Made by a program: the position numbers and the translations under genes
Part shown: piece after piece, positions 39,032-39,724 of the stretch
Layout: every line of letters starts with the position of its first letter
Position numbering within the stretch: the first letter of the stretch is position 1
The notes under the pieces: generated by a model
The model's input: the letters and a program-made list of their open reading frames with translations, nothing else
Told to the model about the DNA's origin: nothing
Databases searched by the model: none
From: Pseudomonadota bacterium
Lineage (GTDB): Bacteria > Pseudomonadota > Gammaproteobacteria > Burkholderiales > Thiobacillaceae
Length of the DNA stretch: 39,724 bases
Direction: 5' to 3'
Assembly (NCBI GenBank): GCA_021847835.1
Contig: JAJZPR010000022.1
Span: 1-39,724, forward strand

Positions 39032-39565
39032 TCAAGCGCGCTCCCCGGTCGCCAAAATTTCATCGCCCCCGCCAGCCCAGTCTGCTGCATACACCCCCGC
39101 CAAAACAAGGCGATGGAACGAAGAATACGGCCAGTCTGTCAGCCGCGCCACATGCCCGTGTTTTAGCGGGTTGATGTGAACATAGTCCATATGCGCCGCG
39201 TAATCGCGCTCGTCGCGTATCGTATGTTCCCAGTAGCGGCGCTGCCAGATACCGCGTTCCCCTTTTGCCAGCCGCACCGTGCTCAGCGATTCCGTGTGCG
39301 GCAGCGCCTTCGAAAATGCAATCTTGATCGCCTTCCAGCGCGAAGCATAATCCGCATCGCCTTCGGGTAAAGTCCAGATGCAATGCATGTGATCGGGCAA
39401 CACCACCCAGGCGTCAATGTGGAAAGGTTTGGCGCGGCGTACCGTGCGAACCGACGAGCGAAGCAGTTCGATGTTGTCCGTCAGAAAACTGCGATTACGC
39501 TCCAGCAAATTGACGGTGAAGAAATATGTGCCGCCGGGCACGCGGTTGCGGCGGTAGTCGGGCAT
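39032..39565 (-). CDS. REP-associated tyrosine transposase (RAYT)
   Basis: This 177-residue protein belongs to the Y1 (HuH) transposase family related to IS200/IS605 TnpA and found with REP repeats. It has YRRNRVPGGTYFFTVNLLER at the N terminus, the metal-binding HuH motif in VVLPDHMHCIWTLPEGD, and the tyrosine region DYVHINPLKHGHV with LTDWPYSSFHR. The length is normal, so it looks intact. Its 3' side carries a REP hairpin. The 5' side is cut off 40 bases upstream by an IS3-type element, and no ribosome binding site is visible, so its expression may be disturbed. Confidence 0.9.
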   Translation of the reverse strand: MPDYRRNRVPGGTYFFTVNLLERNRSFLTDNIELLRSSVRTVRRAKPFHIDAWVVLPDHMHCIWTLPEGDADYASRWKAIKIAFSKALPHTESLSTVRLAKGERGIWQRRYWEHTIRDERDYAAHMDYVHINPLKHGHVARLTDWPYSSFHRLVLAGVYAADWAGGGDEILATGERA

Positions 39566-39604
39566 AGTGTGGCTCGGCGGTTATTTCACATGCGGCGGAG
39601 AACC

Positions 39605-39724
39605 GGACCCCGAAATTCGGACAGCCCGATAAGTGATAGCCTTGCTTTATGAATCGGCCCGCAAGGGCCAGACAATGGAGCAAGCGCATGGCAAGACGCA
39701 AACGGCGGAATCACTCGCCTACTT
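39605..39724 (+). mobile_element. Left end of an IS3-family insertion sequence
   Basis: GGACCCCGAAATTCGGACAG (39605-39624) resembles the GGACCCC...GGACA terminal sequences of some IS3-family elements and is followed by a short leader and the start of an orfA-like gene. The right end and any target duplication are outside the window. The exact boundary is an estimate. Confidence 0.55.
39688..39724 (+). CDS. IS3-family transposase OrfA, 5' end only
   Basis: The first 12 codons, MARRKRRNHSPT, match the start of IS3-family OrfA proteins (MARRKRRNHS followed by a helix-turn-helix). GGAG lies seven bases before the ATG. The window ends here, so the state of the rest of the gene is unknown. Confidence 0.7.
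   Translation, partial: MARRKRRNHSPT

Overview
The window is about 39.7 kb of a high-GC chromosome. It starts inside the 3' end of a 5S rRNA gene and ends a few codons into an IS3-type transposase gene. Protein sequences and gene order point to a betaproteobacterium: exbB-exbD-lpxK-Trm112-kdsB-adk, and hisDCBHAF-I-E-hinT-tatABC. The qmoAB-hdrCB set and the pyrophosphate-using glycolytic and membrane enzymes suggest a sulfur-oxidising, chemolithotrophic lineage (Sulfuricella- or Gallionella-like Nitrosomonadales). The lineage is inference; no marker gene could be searched.

Layout. 1-120: end of an rRNA operon and its terminator. 183-2879: miaA, convergent with a SirB2-like membrane protein gene and xseA. 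2880-3298: AT-rich gap with a cluster of DnaA-box-like sequences. 3299-7557: ExbB/ExbD energy-transducing proteins, lipid A and Kdo enzymes (lpxK, kdsB), a Trm112 zinc-ribbon protein, adk and an unknown protein. 7622-11958: pyrophosphate metabolism, with PPi-dependent phosphofructokinase, a small unknown protein, the H+-pumping pyrophosphatase and the soluble pyrophosphatase. 12046-12603: YfcE-like phosphodiesterase. 12798-17946: qmoA, qmoB, hdrC and hdrB, a cytoplasmic flavin/iron-sulfur electron-transfer set without a membrane QmoC subunit. 18006-18921: an unknown small protein and an Irr-like Fur-family regulator. 19086-27037: histidine biosynthesis genes without hisG, then hinT and the Tat translocon. 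27191-28393: an ammonium transporter with a candidate NtrC/sigma-54 promoter. 28416-31577 (minus): an HD-GYP phosphodiesterase and a diguanylate cyclase separated by an 18-codon upstream ORF. 31933-37981: dnaE, acyP and metG. 38110-39724: an accessory patch with a HigBA toxin-antitoxin pair, a beheaded gene, a REP hairpin with its RAYT transposase, and the left end of an IS3-family element.

Between genes there are three families of imperfect inverted repeats, whose arms are built from degenerate short tandem words (CACAGAG-, CAGGGGT- and CAAGATG-like). Several end within a few bases of the next start codon, even inside otherwise compact operons. With the qmoAB-hdrCB arrangement, the pyrophosphate cluster and the coupled upstream ORF, these are the most interesting signals. 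Most of the remaining content is ordinary housekeeping sequence, and I do not see a wholly new defence or mobile system.
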